Positions 23,396 through 36,291 of a stretch of 64,000 bases of DNA are shown piece after piece (positions within the stretch are counted from its first letter, which is position 1; every line of letters starts with the position of its first letter). A model generated the notes under the pieces. It saw only the letters and a list, made by a program, of their open reading frames with translations, had not been told where the DNA came from and made no database searches. The position numbers and the translations under genes were made by a program. This stretch comes from Luscinia megarhynchos (taxonomy: Eukaryota; Chordata; Aves; Passeriformes; Turdidae), in NCBI GenBank assembly GCA_034336665.1, contig JAPFBE010000003.1:60183352-60247351 (forward strand), read 5' to 3'.

Positions 23396-26300
23396 GATGA
23401 GAGACCCATTACCCAGCAGTGCTGCAGTCCCTAGAGTCTAGTTATTTTTAAAGTCAGAAATCCATTAGCATAGACTATGCAGCACCACAGGCTCTTTTCT
23501 AGCAGCTCTGGCCTCCCTGGTTCTCCATTCTAAAATTTCTTATTTCGGTGCAAGAGGAGCACCAGGAAAAGGGAGAGGGGATGACATTTCTTATTCAAAG
23601 CCATTCTCACTCTTCAATGTCCCTCCTCACACCCTCACTTGTCTTGTGGCAAGGTTTTATGATTTAACTTCAGCCAGGTCCCCCCATGCTGGCAGCTTAA
23701 TACATGTTCTTATAAACTTGTCTGGCTGTACAATACTCTGTAACTTGCACATCATAAAAGTGAATAATTTTACAACTATTCCAATACACTTACGGGTTTT
23801 GAGGATTTGACAGTGGGGTAGATTTTTAAAATTTATTTTCAGCATTTTGTAGAGAGCTTTTTAGAAGCTTTCTGTGTGACACGTTATTGAACAAGATGAC
23901 AGACCACTCATTTCATCACATCGAGGGTGTTTCAGCCTGTCTTTTCCAGGACAAACTTCTCTCCTCCTTCCCAAAGGGCTGCACAGAGGAAGCCTGGTTT
24001 CTCAGAATGGGATGAAGGGAACATCTGCTCCCCACCTCTCACAGTGCTGTGCTGCCTACCAGCCCCATTCGAGAGAGAGCAATAGCCTCACTGCCCTCTG
24101 AGGTTGCCCTCAGGCCACTGAGATGCCTCTGGGACTAGGCTGAACAAGTAGGAATGGCTGTGTGGTGTTTTGTGCAGTCTGTCTTGCCAAAAGCATGAAT
24201 AATGTGTGAAGTGACTGCTAGAGGGACACCCACACTCCCAGGAGGAATCACTCAAGTGTTTCTACAACTTCACCAGCAGCTCAGTGAAGGCTGTTAGGCA
24301 CCTTCATGCCCCTGTCAACAGAGCTTCCATCTGTTTTTAAACCCCTTCATTTCCCTCTTTTGCACCCTGCACCCTGCAGTGATACCTTACCCTGTAATTT
24401 CGAAATCCGCAGCGAGCCCATGCTAATTCAGAATAACATCTTTTAGACTCACAGGTTTTTTTGCTAAGACTTCAAGGATAAAGATAACAATATTCAGCTG
24501 AAGAAACACCTGTGACAAAGAAATGGCTAAATTTTGGGCAGCATTTGTCTCATCTAAATGCCTACGATCAGCATGTTCATATCTGGCCTGCTCATCTGAA
24601 GCTCCCCTAACAACAGAGATAAGATGTACCTTCACAGAGGAATTTGTCATCCCTATCTTGAATATTTCCATCTTCATGAAAGATGAAACTACCATCAGCA
24701 CCTGCAGGAGGTGTTCACTTCTCTTCCTAAGCCAAGAGTGGAGCTGGGGTCAGAAGTGGGCATCAGGCTTGCAAGGTTTCACCACGTTCAGTGTATCAGC
24801 AGAGTCACTCAGACTCTGAGTAGCAAGGGTGCCAGGACACAGCCACTATGACTGTTTAATGGGTGATTATGAGCTGCCTATTTGCCTAATGCAGAAAATC
24901 CCTTGAGCTGACACATTTTCTTCCCAGCTAAGGGCTGGTCATCCTAATTTTCAGGCATCTAGATTTAACAGTGAAATAAAACTAATTTACAGCTCTTGCC
25001 ATTAGGAGGACAAATTTTCATCTCTGTCCTCCGAGTGAGAGGCACTATAACAGATGAATGATTACTGACCCATGATACCTATTAGAGTTTGCAGTTGGGT
25101 CATCTCATTTGTTGTTTTAACACAAGAAATTAAAAGCCTAGCAGGGCTATGACAAAAATTGAATTGATAATGAGACGAACACTGGCTTTACCAGAGGCTC
25201 TTTCTAGAATTATATGTGGGAAAAGCTCAGTGACATCAGGACCTTGGGCTGTGGGTCCAATTTTATTGAGCCTAGTAGGACTTTCCACTTGCACAGGCTT
25301 CCTCCCACTGCTACCTGGAAGTGCAGTCCAGCTGCCACATGTTGGAGTTCATAGAGACAAAGGAGCAGTTAGCCATGTACTTACTTGGCTCTTTTCCCTC
25401 TGTCATTGCCTGCAGCTACACTGCCCACCAAAGAGGTTTGGAATCAAAAGGATATAAGGGCATAGGACAGTTTGCTCCCAACAGAAGCCACTGTGACAGA
25501 TTTCTGTGTTCTTAGTCTGACACTGATTGAAGACCAGTCTCTGCTGTCAAGTAACAAAGCCAGTCTCCTTCAAAAGCATCCTCAGTGCAGGGAGACCAAG
25601 AGCTTCCAAGTTTTAGGGGAAATATTGAAGAATTTTGTGGATAATCTGATTTTGAGCTGTGTGAAGGCAAAATTAGACTCTAGAATTCTGCACAGTCTCA
25701 AACTCAGAGCACACATTTGGCTTCCTCTCAGCCCCTCCTGCCCCTAGACAGATTGGGGCCACCACACCCCAGTGTCTCAGCACCACAGCACCAATCCTGG
25801 TCTGAGCCTGTGCTCCAGCTGCCTGGGCCAGCCTTTCCTGATCAGCAGCATTGCTCTGCTCCCTGAAACCTACCCTGACTCTCCAGCCTTTCCCAATTGC
25901 ATGACAAAGTGCCCTGGCCTTTCTCATGTACTGAAGGAAAGAAAAGTCTAATAATTGCCTGCCACTTAATCAGCTAATAGTTACTCTTTAGTTGACTTCT
26001 TTTTCTTTTTTGTTCCAGTCCTAAGATGGAAAACCATCCCACTGTCTTTCACTCCTAGAGGTCTGTCCACACTCTGTCACAGAGTAAATCTGCAGACACA
26101 GAAACTACCATCTCTACTTTGTCTTCCACATGAGCTTTCTCCCCATTTATTTCTGCTGCCTGTTTTACATGAAGATCTGCTTTAGCTTTTGGGCTTGCTC
26201 CAGCACCATTTGCTAAAATTATATCAAGTATTGATTGCTCACAGATATATTACAGGGCAATGCTAGTGAGGATACATTAAGTAAATGGAGGAGCAGGCCC

Positions 26301-29300
26301 ATGCTGCTTTCTTCCTTCTACCAGAATGGCAATCAGCAGCAGCAGTTGTACAGGGTCTGCAGCAGCTGTGGCTTGAACCAGCCAGAGATCATCCAAATTA
26401 ATAGACTGTGGAGAAGACTCAGTGCTGTGTTAAGTGCTGTGGGCCTGGTAGTGCCCCTGGGTACAGAGTACATAGATGGTCTTGGGAAATTAGAATGGTT
26501 TAAGGAAAAAACCCTTGTAATTCAAGGCCCCTCAGCATTCTCATGATCTGCCATACTGATCCATGTTTCATTTTCACTTATTACCGCTCAATATTTAATT
26601 TCCTTTGTACTTAGAAAGGTGCCAAGCCCAGGTGACAGTGATGGCTGGCTACTATTTTTAAGTTCTGTAACTTAGGCAGTGAAGTAGAAAGGACAGTATG
26701 AGAACAGCAAAGGGGAGACAGTCACAATTCCAGGTGGTGGACATTAGGGTGACACTGAAAGAAGACAAGAGTGAATGTTTCAGGATGAGAAACTGAGGTC
26801 AAAAAGAGTGTTAATAAGAATTCTTTACATTAAAGTACAGAGCAAGGTAACCTACAACTCTTTTTTAATAGTCATGTGAAAATGAACATCAGTGACAGTG
26901 GTATCAACCTAAATTGACTTGCAAATTCCCTTTTGCTGGAGTTCCTTGCTACATGTACAGGTGACTGCAGTTAAAGGCATGCAGGTGGAAAATTTAGAAA
27001 AGGCTGCATAAAATAGCATCAGGATTGAGCTAAATCATCTGTAGCCATAGAGTGGCAGAGTTACAGCTAAACCTACTTCCCAGTTTGGTCTGGCATTGCC
27101 CTGATTCTGGTTTCACTTGGCCATTTCTCTCCACTGCCTGTAAGGGGAGCTGAGGGTGACTAAGCTCAGATACAGATATCAGGTTTTCAGTTCTTACACA
27201 AAGGTGAGATGAATCCCACTTTGCTCAATCCTCTGAGCTCCCTGGTACCTCCAAGCCCTTTGAGTCTTCCTCTTCCTGGTCCATCTATCTGGCCCCACAC
27301 TGGCTCATCCATAATTTATCAGCAGAGGCTACTTTTATACAGGTGAATAAAACAAATCAGGGGTCATTTCCTGGCCCTGAGATCAAGTGGAACATCTTTT
27401 GTCCATGTGGTTTAATTTACTCTCACACTGAGTGGCCTCTGCATTGTGGATAGAATGGATAGAGTCTGGTGGACAGAGTTCCTGATCTCTCCAAGGCAAT
27501 TTAGCTTGCTGGTGTGTGCCAAATACAGGGAAAATGCTGCCCATCATACTGCATGGAGAATTACAAGTTGGTAATGTGGCCTTGGCCTGCTGTGGTTTGG
27601 GAGACAGAGCCACACCTGAATTTCCCACACCCAGAGGTGGCTCAGCATGTGCAGGCAGAGAGGTAAAAACCCCCATCAGGGGAGTTCGTGTCCTGCTTCC
27701 CAAACCCTTTGAAGGTTAATGGCTGCACAGAGAATGACAGCCTTCAGGGACCTCTTCTGACACCTTTCCTAAACACTTGGTCATTTGAAAGTGAAAATAA
27801 TAAGCACTCTCCTCTGAAGGGCTTTTTCTTTTGGCATCTTATGTCAAGATGCAGTTGCGTGTCAGGTACGTGTTTGTTTTCATAAAGCACCATGTAAAAA
27901 GCCTCTCTTCCTTCAAGTGCACATTTTGTCAGCAGCTCTTGGACTGATTTCAACTCCTCAGCTGTACTGCAGCCCTTCTGTGTCTAGAAGAGGGCATTCA
28001 GGTTTTACCTTCCCTGTCAGCTGCAGAGTCACACCATTTTGCAAACTGCCCTTGAAATCGATGCGGTTGCTGTAGTAGAAATACTTAGCACATAAATTGT
28101 AGGACACGAGGCAGTGGTGTAACAAGGCATGATAACCATGCACCAAAGCTGCTGTACAAGCTCATTTCAAAATCCTTGCTCTTCCATTGCTTGATCCAGA
28201 GCTTTAAGGAAGGGCATGCTTGTGAACATGCATTGCTAACCACAGCCCAACTCCACTCAGTCAGAAATGGGGCTGAGCTTTCTTACACATGGTAGTTTTT
28301 AATGCTGATATTCCCACACTGCAGGCTTAATGTTAAAAGGAGCTTCCCCACTTTCACCTGAATTTGAGGATGTTACTGGGTGGGCAATGGTTAAAGAACA
28401 ATAAAACAATAAGATGTATCATACCCCTGTTTCAGCAAGTGCCTCTGTAGGACTTGATTGTGTGGACAGTAATAAGCAATTACAAAGGGACATCTTGCCC
28501 TAGGATAGTGAGACAGTGAGGAAAGAATGGGAACTAACTGTGCAAGTTTACATATGTGCAGGCATTTGACAATGGAAAGGATGCACCTAGAAGGTGTTTT
28601 GATTTCCAAACCTACCAAGAAAGGCTACATCTATGCATGTAACTATTAAAGGTTTACCTTCTGTTTCACAAACCCAAGCCTATAAAAAGACAAACTCCTT
28701 TACCAGGGAAAGACATTCTATGCAAAAAACATAAAGTCTCCTTAGACATGCCAAATTGATTTCTTCGTCTTCAGGCACGAATATCAATTAAGCAGAGGTT
28801 ATGTCCTAGCTTAAAAGCAGAGTGAGATTTATGTGAACAATCAGTTCCAGTTACAGAGAATTAATTCTAAGTGTATACCGTAGTCATAGGAGTGCATTAT
28901 TTCCCTTCCATGTCATTTGTTTCCTGATATGGGCACTCTGGAGCAAGGGATATCTCGAGTAAACTTGGCTTCTCCTTATATATCTGAATTTCATCCACAC
29001 AACTACAGACACCTGGTGAGGGGTCACATTCAGTGGAAGATGCTCAGCTGTGGGTGACATCCCGATTCAGTGGAGGCACCTCAAGGTTTTGTAGACATGG
29101 CTGGCAGCAGAGCTGCAGCTCCAGGGGGAAGTGCAGGTGCTGAGTGGCCAGAATTAATTTTGTTTGTGCTGGAGTGGTACATTTCTCACTTGGCTGCTTT
29201 ACTGCTGTGCCACCCTCATTATTTCTGCTATTGCTTTTTTCTCCAGCACTGAGCATAACAGGTAGCTTGAAAAAGCACTGTACAGAAAGGGTGAACCACT

Positions 29301-32300
29301 GTAAACCCAAATTCTTGGCTGAACAAAGCCAAGGCAGCTCCACTGCAGCCATTCCACGGAGCTGAGCTGCTAGGAGCAGGAAGATGGGGCCAGAAGAGGC
29401 TTTCACAGTTTGTGTGCTGACGTGAAGGAAGATAAATTTAGGATTGAGCCCTAGTTTCTGTGGATTGTGTTTCACAGGAGAGAGAAAAACAAGGCTGTGG
29501 TTCACTGTTTCACATAAAAGACATAGGTATTGAATATTATTTCAACCCCAAGATGCTTGTGTTTTTGCCTGCATGCTGACCTTGCTTCAACAGGAAGAGT
29601 GGAAGGTGATCCCTGCTTCAATCTGTTCCACCACTAGGGCACTCCTGTGGGAAGTAGCAGATTGCAGCTCCCTACCTTTGGGAGAGGCTTCTTAGTTGTA
29701 GAGTTGCTCTGAAAACAATGGATGAAACAGAGACTGAAATCTGCTGCTAGAGAGTTGTGTCTTTTCCTGCCCTCTAGCCTGCCAGTCTGTGTTGGGTACA
29801 CCCACACATTAAATACAGGATCTAGTCCATTGGGGAGCATGGGACTATCTGATTTTTATCTCACCCAGGGAGATAAAAGTGGGATTCGGAGCTGAGCAAG
29901 ATGGTCTGAGGACATCAGCCCTAGGCAAAGAGGCACCCTGGGCACATTTACACATTTTCAGTGGCAGCTTTGGTGTACAAGGACTCTTATTGACTCTAAG
30001 TGATCAGGTGAGTCTTTTGGAGTCAGGGACCAAATAGCATCTAATTGTATTTTAGGAGCTGGATCCTGCCCTGAGTCCCCAGCAGGTCATGTTCATGAAC
30101 AGGTGAAGGAAATAGCACAATTTTCTCCTACACTGGTTAAGCCAGCATCCCTCACAGGAACTTATCCACCCCCTATTTACTGGGGTACCACTGAAAACCT
30201 GGGGTATCTCAGTGTCTTGACTACAGAGAACGACTCTGCTCTATAGGGACAGGTAGACAGGCAGCAACTGCAGGATTCAAAAATAAAACACCAGCTTGGA
30301 AAGAGATAAAATCCCAGATAGCAACAAAGAGATTTGGAAACTGGAAACTCAGCAGCACTGAGAACATGTCACAAGTGCAAACCATCCTGGCCCAGTGGCT
30401 GACACCCAGCAAGGACTCTTCAGGTGTCTGATGGAGGCACTGAGCATTCTAATGCTTAGTCTGGCAACACATTAAATCCCAGATATCCCTTGTCTGTTTC
30501 AACCAATAAATAACTGTGTTATATTTCAAAGTTGTGGATATCCTGCTTTCAGAATCTCTTTGTGCATAGCAAAAGGTGCCTGAACAAAGTGACCACGAAA
30601 AGGAGGGTTACTGTGTGCTCTCTCCAGTGCATAAAGCCAGCATGAGCAATAGAAGGAAATCCACTTTCTTTGTTCTTGTTCTCCCTCTGAATTGTTGTGA
30701 TCTCTCCAGCTAATGAGAATGAAACACTTTCATTGTTACTTGTTGGTGTTTACCAAAAAGGCATGTGGGTAAAAAACACAGCCAAAGTTGTATTTCACTT
30801 GTACATGAGTGGAAAGTGATGTATGTGGTATATCATGGTGTGGACTCTCTTTAAGGGCATTTCAGATTTTAGTAAGAGCCACAGCAAAATAAACTTTGAG
30901 GATGTGAACCATTCTGGTAGGTGGAAAGTTACAGTCTACTGGACCAGAGTGTCTATGATGTCAAAAAGAGAAATCTGGTTAAAGTTTTGTGTTCTGTGTC
31001 TCAGAGTTTTGAGATCACTGAAAGGGTTCAAGGACAAGAAGTTTGAGTCACCGTACCTAACATCTGAGGTTCACAGACATCTGCTCGTTACCTAGTCAAT
31101 ACAGCATCTCCCAAAAGTCAGAGTAAATAGCCTGGACTCACCTTGTGATCTGCTTTTGCATATGCTCCAGGCATGCCTATTCCCCTCCACTGGATAAAAT
31201 CCATTTAGTCAGGCATTCCTTTACATTTGGCACCAGAAAAGAGCAATGTGCAAGAAGGGAGGAGTCACTGAGGATGTGGAGTGAAATCAAATAAGGAGTA
31301 CTGGGTCCAGCTTGGATGGAATTAACTTTCTTCACAGAGGCCCTTATGGTGCTGGACTTTTGACTTGTGACCAAAATATCTGTGATTTGAACACAAATCA
31401 AATTGTTGACCAAACACAAACATTTTAGTTGTTGTTGAGAAGTCCTTGTACAACATCAAGGTTTCTGTTTATCACTCTGGTTCCCCCCAACAAGTTTATT
31501 GGGGTGGTTGAGAACTTTGGAAGGGACACAGGCAGGACAGATGACCCCAACTGATCAAATGTATATTCTGGAATGTCATATTCATCAATAAGTTGGCAGA
31601 GGGTATTCTTTCCAAAGTAGTCTTTGCTTGGAGACTGGCTGGACACTGGTCTGCTGGTGGGAGGTGGCAAGTGATTGTATTTGCATCACATGTTGTTTTC
31701 TCTCTTTTTTCGATTATTAGTTTCTTTATCTAAAGATCTCACACTGTTTCTTTCTCCCATCCTGCTGGATGCAAGCAGATTGCAGGTACTTAGTTGCTGG
31801 ACAGGGTTAATTTATCACAAAGGGCAAAAAAAGCCTGAGGTGGAGCACCTGCTGTAGGAGCAGAGCAACACCATCTTTTGAAAATTAGTTTGTTTGTGAC
31901 ATCTGATGAGGAACTATAGAGGAGGGAAATGTCAATTTACACCCCAGGGCCAGCTGAGAGTGCCCATATGAAAACTTAGTGGTGTCTCTCTCCACCCAGA
32001 CCTGCTGTAGGTGAATGCAGCAGGAGAGAGTGATCAGCTCTTTAACCTTCCCATATACATCCCTGGTGTGAGGCTGTCCCAAAACAGAGCAGAGGTGGCC
32101 TGACCACAGGCATGTTCAGCATCACTTATATCACGTGTATCTCCCCTGATGGGCTTCATCCTACAGCTCTGCCCTCCCCCTGCTGCTCCCTCCCCACTCT
32201 GTGGCTCTGAAACTCTGGTGACCACAGCCCACAATGACCCTCCAGCCTGCACCTTGCTCCCATGGTATTCCCTGCATTTGCAGCCAAACCTTGGCCCATG

Positions 32301-33571
32301 GCCAGTGCTGCACCAACAAATCTTTACAACTTTCTCCCGTTTTTGGTTGCTATTATTTCTCACAGGCTCCTCACGGTGTGGGAGCACCCTGGTGTTTTCT
32401 GACCTTATGCTAAATTTCCTTGTGATTGCTTTAACTTCTTGTCTGGTTCTGTGTGACACAAAATGCTTAGGAGCTCTGGCAACCTGTTGTGCCAACACTT
32501 CTGCAGCTTGCTCTCAGTTCACTGGGTTTCTTGTGGTCCTCCACAGCAGCGATGTGAAGCTGTGATAAATCAGATATGATGGGTGCAGCCTCAGTGACCA
32601 GGCTTGGGAGCCTCTTGTAGTGTAAAGTGCACTTGTGGAGATGTGGCAGCCCACTGCTTCCAGATAAATGCAGACAGATCAGGAAAGACTAGGGTGGGTT
32701 GGCCTCCCCTGCCTTAGGATGTGATGAAGGACGGGGCATTAACAAGTCTGCTCGCTGCCACAATAACATTTCTGAGCACGGAGCCAGCACTGGCACCCTC
32801 AATGTCTCCTTTCCCTACCTCCTCAGAGACAAATTGACCCTGCCTAAGTAAGAAAGGACTTTCCTAATCACATTAGGATCAGTTTAGATGGCAGAGAGGG
32901 TAACAAAATTAGAGCTTTTAAACCATTATCTCTTCTTAATGAACATCTGCGTTGATACAAGCCCACGGAGAGTTAAGGAAAGCTGAGCTATGTGTGATCT
33001 CATTACAGCTTTAAAAAACAAAATATGTGATGGAGAGCTGGTTCATGGCTGTAACGAAACCATCAGTCTTTTTATAAGTGGCAAGAAAGGGCTCTGCTCA
33101 AGCCCAGAGTAGCTATATTCTGATTCTTGATTTTAAAAATAAAATGATCTTTGATGCTGCAAGTATTTTCCTAGGTCCCACATGCAAACTAATATAATAC
33201 CTAGTCAAGTAATGTATCTATAATTTCATATTTTATGTGTCATGCCACACTGCTTTAATCATGTTGTCTGCATCTTGTTTGATGCAATAATTGTTGTAAT
33301 ATTTTACATAATCATAATTAATATGTTGTATGGAGATGCCAGGGAGCATGTCTGATCTGCTTGCTACAACAGTAATAACTGAAGTGATATTGTTATTGTA
33401 CTCAGAGGGAAACATGAACTCTGCAGAAAAACTGGGCTGGAAGAAACAGAGAATAGGACTGGATTTTGGCTAATGTCACATAGACACCTGTATTGCAGGT
33501 CATACAGTGCTCAGTTACTGTCTAACATGTTTTTCTTAAAAACAGTAGATGGGAACTGTTCATATATTTCT
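23396..33571. other. SIAH3 intron, middle part
   Basis: No exon or identifiable mobile element was seen between the two CR1 copies. AT-rich, non-repetitive blocks at 24870-25150 and 32830-33400 have the look of conserved noncoding sequence. The plus and minus open frames at 32034-32565 (up to 154 codons) overlap one another and have no domain signature. Confidence 0.5.
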
Positions 33572-34115
33572 TAGAATCACAGGATTGTTTAAATTGGAAA
33601 AGACTTTTAAGATCCAGTCCAACCATTAACCCAGCGTTGCCAAGACCACCATGAAAACATGTCCCTAAACACCACCTCTACATCTCTTCTAAACACCTCC
33701 AGAGATGGTGACCCAACCACTTCCCTGGGCAGCCTGTTGCAATGCTTGACTGCCTTTTTAGGGCAGAAATTCTTCCTGCTATCCAATCTAAACCCTAACA
33801 TGACTTGAAATAATTTTTTCTTGTTCTGTCTCTTGTTACCTGGGAGAAGAGACTCACCCCACCTGGCTCCACCCTCCTCTCAGGCAACTGTAGAGAGCAA
33901 TAAGGTCCCCCCTGAACCTCCTTTTCTCCAGGTTAAGCACCCCCAGCTCCCTCAGACACTGCTCATAGGACTTGTGCTGCAGACCCTTCCAAGCTCTGTT
34001 GCCCTTCCCTGGACATGCTCCATCCCCTCAATGTTCTTCTTATAGTGAGGGGCCCAGAACTGAACACAGAATTTGAGGTTTGGCCTCACAAGTGCTGAGT
34101 ACAGGGGTATGATCA
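33572..34115 (-). mobile_element. CR1 LINE fragment, minus strand
   Basis: About 540 bp of CR1 3' end lies here in minus orientation. It opens with the conserved terminus as read on the plus strand (AGAATCACAGGATTGTTTAAATTGGAAAAG...), then shows CCAGTCCAACC, GGGCAGCCTGTTGCAATGC, TTTTCTCCAGGTTAAGCACCCCC-type sequence and GGCCTCACAAGTGCTGAGTACAGGGG before ending. It preserves the 3' UTR and the very end of the coding region only. It lies in the SIAH3 intron. Confidence 0.92.
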
Positions 34116-35783
34116 TAAATTAGAAACAAAATAGGACTTCCTGTTGACTTTTCAGAGTATAATTTACTGTTAAAAACCAGTCCTTTTATGCACATATGTA
34201 CATGTGAAAATAAAACTCCTGATCATCCACACACCTGAACAATCAGCTCACTGCCTGGTTCTCTTTGCACCACCCCAGCAGCTACATTACCCAAAATGAA
34301 ATTTCTGTGACAAAACTAACCCTAACCAGCTGAAGAAGTAATTTGCATTTAATTTCAGGAAAGAGGTTACTTCCCATCTCTCTTTTATTTATACATAACC
34401 CACCAGTCTTAGATGTTGATACTGTGCAAACATCACTTCTGCAACACATTTATATTGGTGTAAGGGCATATTTGCTGCATGCACACACACATATCTCCTT
34501 CTTTCCTCCAATTTGGCAGAAACCTAAGTCTTATTTTGAAATGTCACACCTCACATATAATCCCCCAAAAGAGTTTGCAATGCAGATCCCTTCAGCAATC
34601 TGGTTCACAGCACATCCCTAAAGCCAATAATACTGGTAACAGCCTGAGATGGGAGAGCAAAATCTTTTTAAGCCAGCCTCAACACTGAAGTCTTTTATGA
34701 AACCACTCTCTCCATCTACAGACATTTAATTGCTACCTAGCTTTTGGCCTCATTAAATTCCAGATAATTAATCCCCAAGTACTAGATATTCACTCTGCCC
34801 CAAGACACTTCGACAGGTTTTCTTAGCAGTGGCCCTGAAATGATTATTTCCTTCTCTCAGTGCTGAACATGCTGTCTCAGGCAGTTTGATGCATGTCCAT
34901 TAACAGCACACCACTTGGCTATACTAAGAGCAAGAAAAAGACAGGAGAAAAGTACAAGCCTTGCACTATCATCAACTTTTCTGTGAATTCGGGTGATGAG
35001 AAAAATGCAGATTTGTCTACTTCCAGGACAATTACCCTGCTGCTCTCCAGGGAGCTCAGTTTGCAGAATGGCCAAAGAGCCAGGCTGAGCTCCAGAGCTG
35101 CTGCCATGCACGTCTCATGCCTTGGGATTGTTACCTGCCCATCCATAGGGGAGAGCACAAAACCCAGTCCCTACATTTTGGCATTGAAACCATTTCCCAC
35201 CTGGACTGTTCATTCTCTAGTTCTGATTCAAAGGTGGATAAAACCTCTAGGAAATGAGCACAACACTCTCCCAGTTATCCAAAAGGAACATTAAACTTAG
35301 CTGCAATTTAATCCTAAATAACTTCTACCACAGGTTTAATTCAATCAAAATTTCTCTCTTCCTGTTAAATAATCAGCAGAAGGCATTTGCTGTAGGTCTC
35401 CCCTGCATGACCAGCAGCAGCAGAGGCACAGCTGGAAGGCAGCATCCCACAGGCACTGCCCAAGCACTGCCCTGGGGGACAAACAGAGGCATCTTGCATG
35501 AAATTTGCACTTTTTCCCTCCAGCACTCAACAGACTCTTAATTTCTTTTGTATTTTGTATAACAAGTTCAGTACAATCTTGAGATGATGCAGCACAGACT
35601 TGAAAGCAAATTTCTTAGTTTATTTTCTAGATTATTTGAGCTGTTGCAAAACAGTCCTGACAGGAGCTAGGATGTTCTCACAAAGCCCATGGACTTCAGG
35701 GTAAGACAAGGAATAGTGTTTGTCCTTCAAAGGACACCTTTTCCTCACTATAAATGCTATCAGCCTGCATTTATTTTTCTTCT

Positions 35784-35785
<2 letters not shown>

Positions 35786-35820
<35 letters not shown>
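35786..35820. repeat. Poly(T)35 homopolymer
   Basis: Thirty-five uninterrupted T follow a TTTTTCTTCTTC lead-in. It could be the poly(A) tail of a minus-strand retrocopy, but the sequence above 35821 shows no poly(A) signal or recognisable gene when read on the minus strand. A simple homopolymer, possibly length-miscalled, is the more cautious reading. Confidence 0.95.
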
Positions 35821-35822
<2 letters not shown>

Positions 35823-36273
35823 CACTGTGTTACTGTTTGTTGGTATGTAACAGGTGCCTGGACTGATTATCTCCAAAATCAGAATAATTAATGGCTTTCT
35901 TTAACTTCAACATCAAATGTATTTTGATCAGCCTCAAAAAACCCCCCTTCTTTCAGCTAATGGAAGATGTGAACCTCCAAGTGCTGAGCCCGTGAGACTT
36001 TCTCTGACTTCAGAAGAGGTTTCATCTCTCATTCCACAAAATTACTGAGAACATCTTAATGAAAGGAGGCTGGAGTTTTCTCTTTTCTGTGTCACAGGTC
36101 TTGCTTTAACCTCAGAAAGGCCTTGGTTTTTCCAGCTTTAAAATGCAGGTGACAATATTTATAAGCTGACTGGGAGTTTCTACGTGAGGGACACTTTATG
36201 GAAGCCAAGCTATTTGCCAAAGACAAGCACGATATTTTCCAGATCAATGAGCCACAGACTCTATACTGCAGGT

Positions 36274-36291
36274 AAAAAAAAAAAAAAAAAA
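36274..36291. repeat. Poly(A)18 homopolymer
   Basis: Eighteen uninterrupted A in the SIAH3 intron, about 450 bp from the T35 run. No associated element was recognised. Confidence 0.95.

Noticed and set aside
32034..32565. Overlapping 154-codon minus and 138-codon plus frames
   Set aside because: They shadow one another, have no domain features and sit in intronic DNA.
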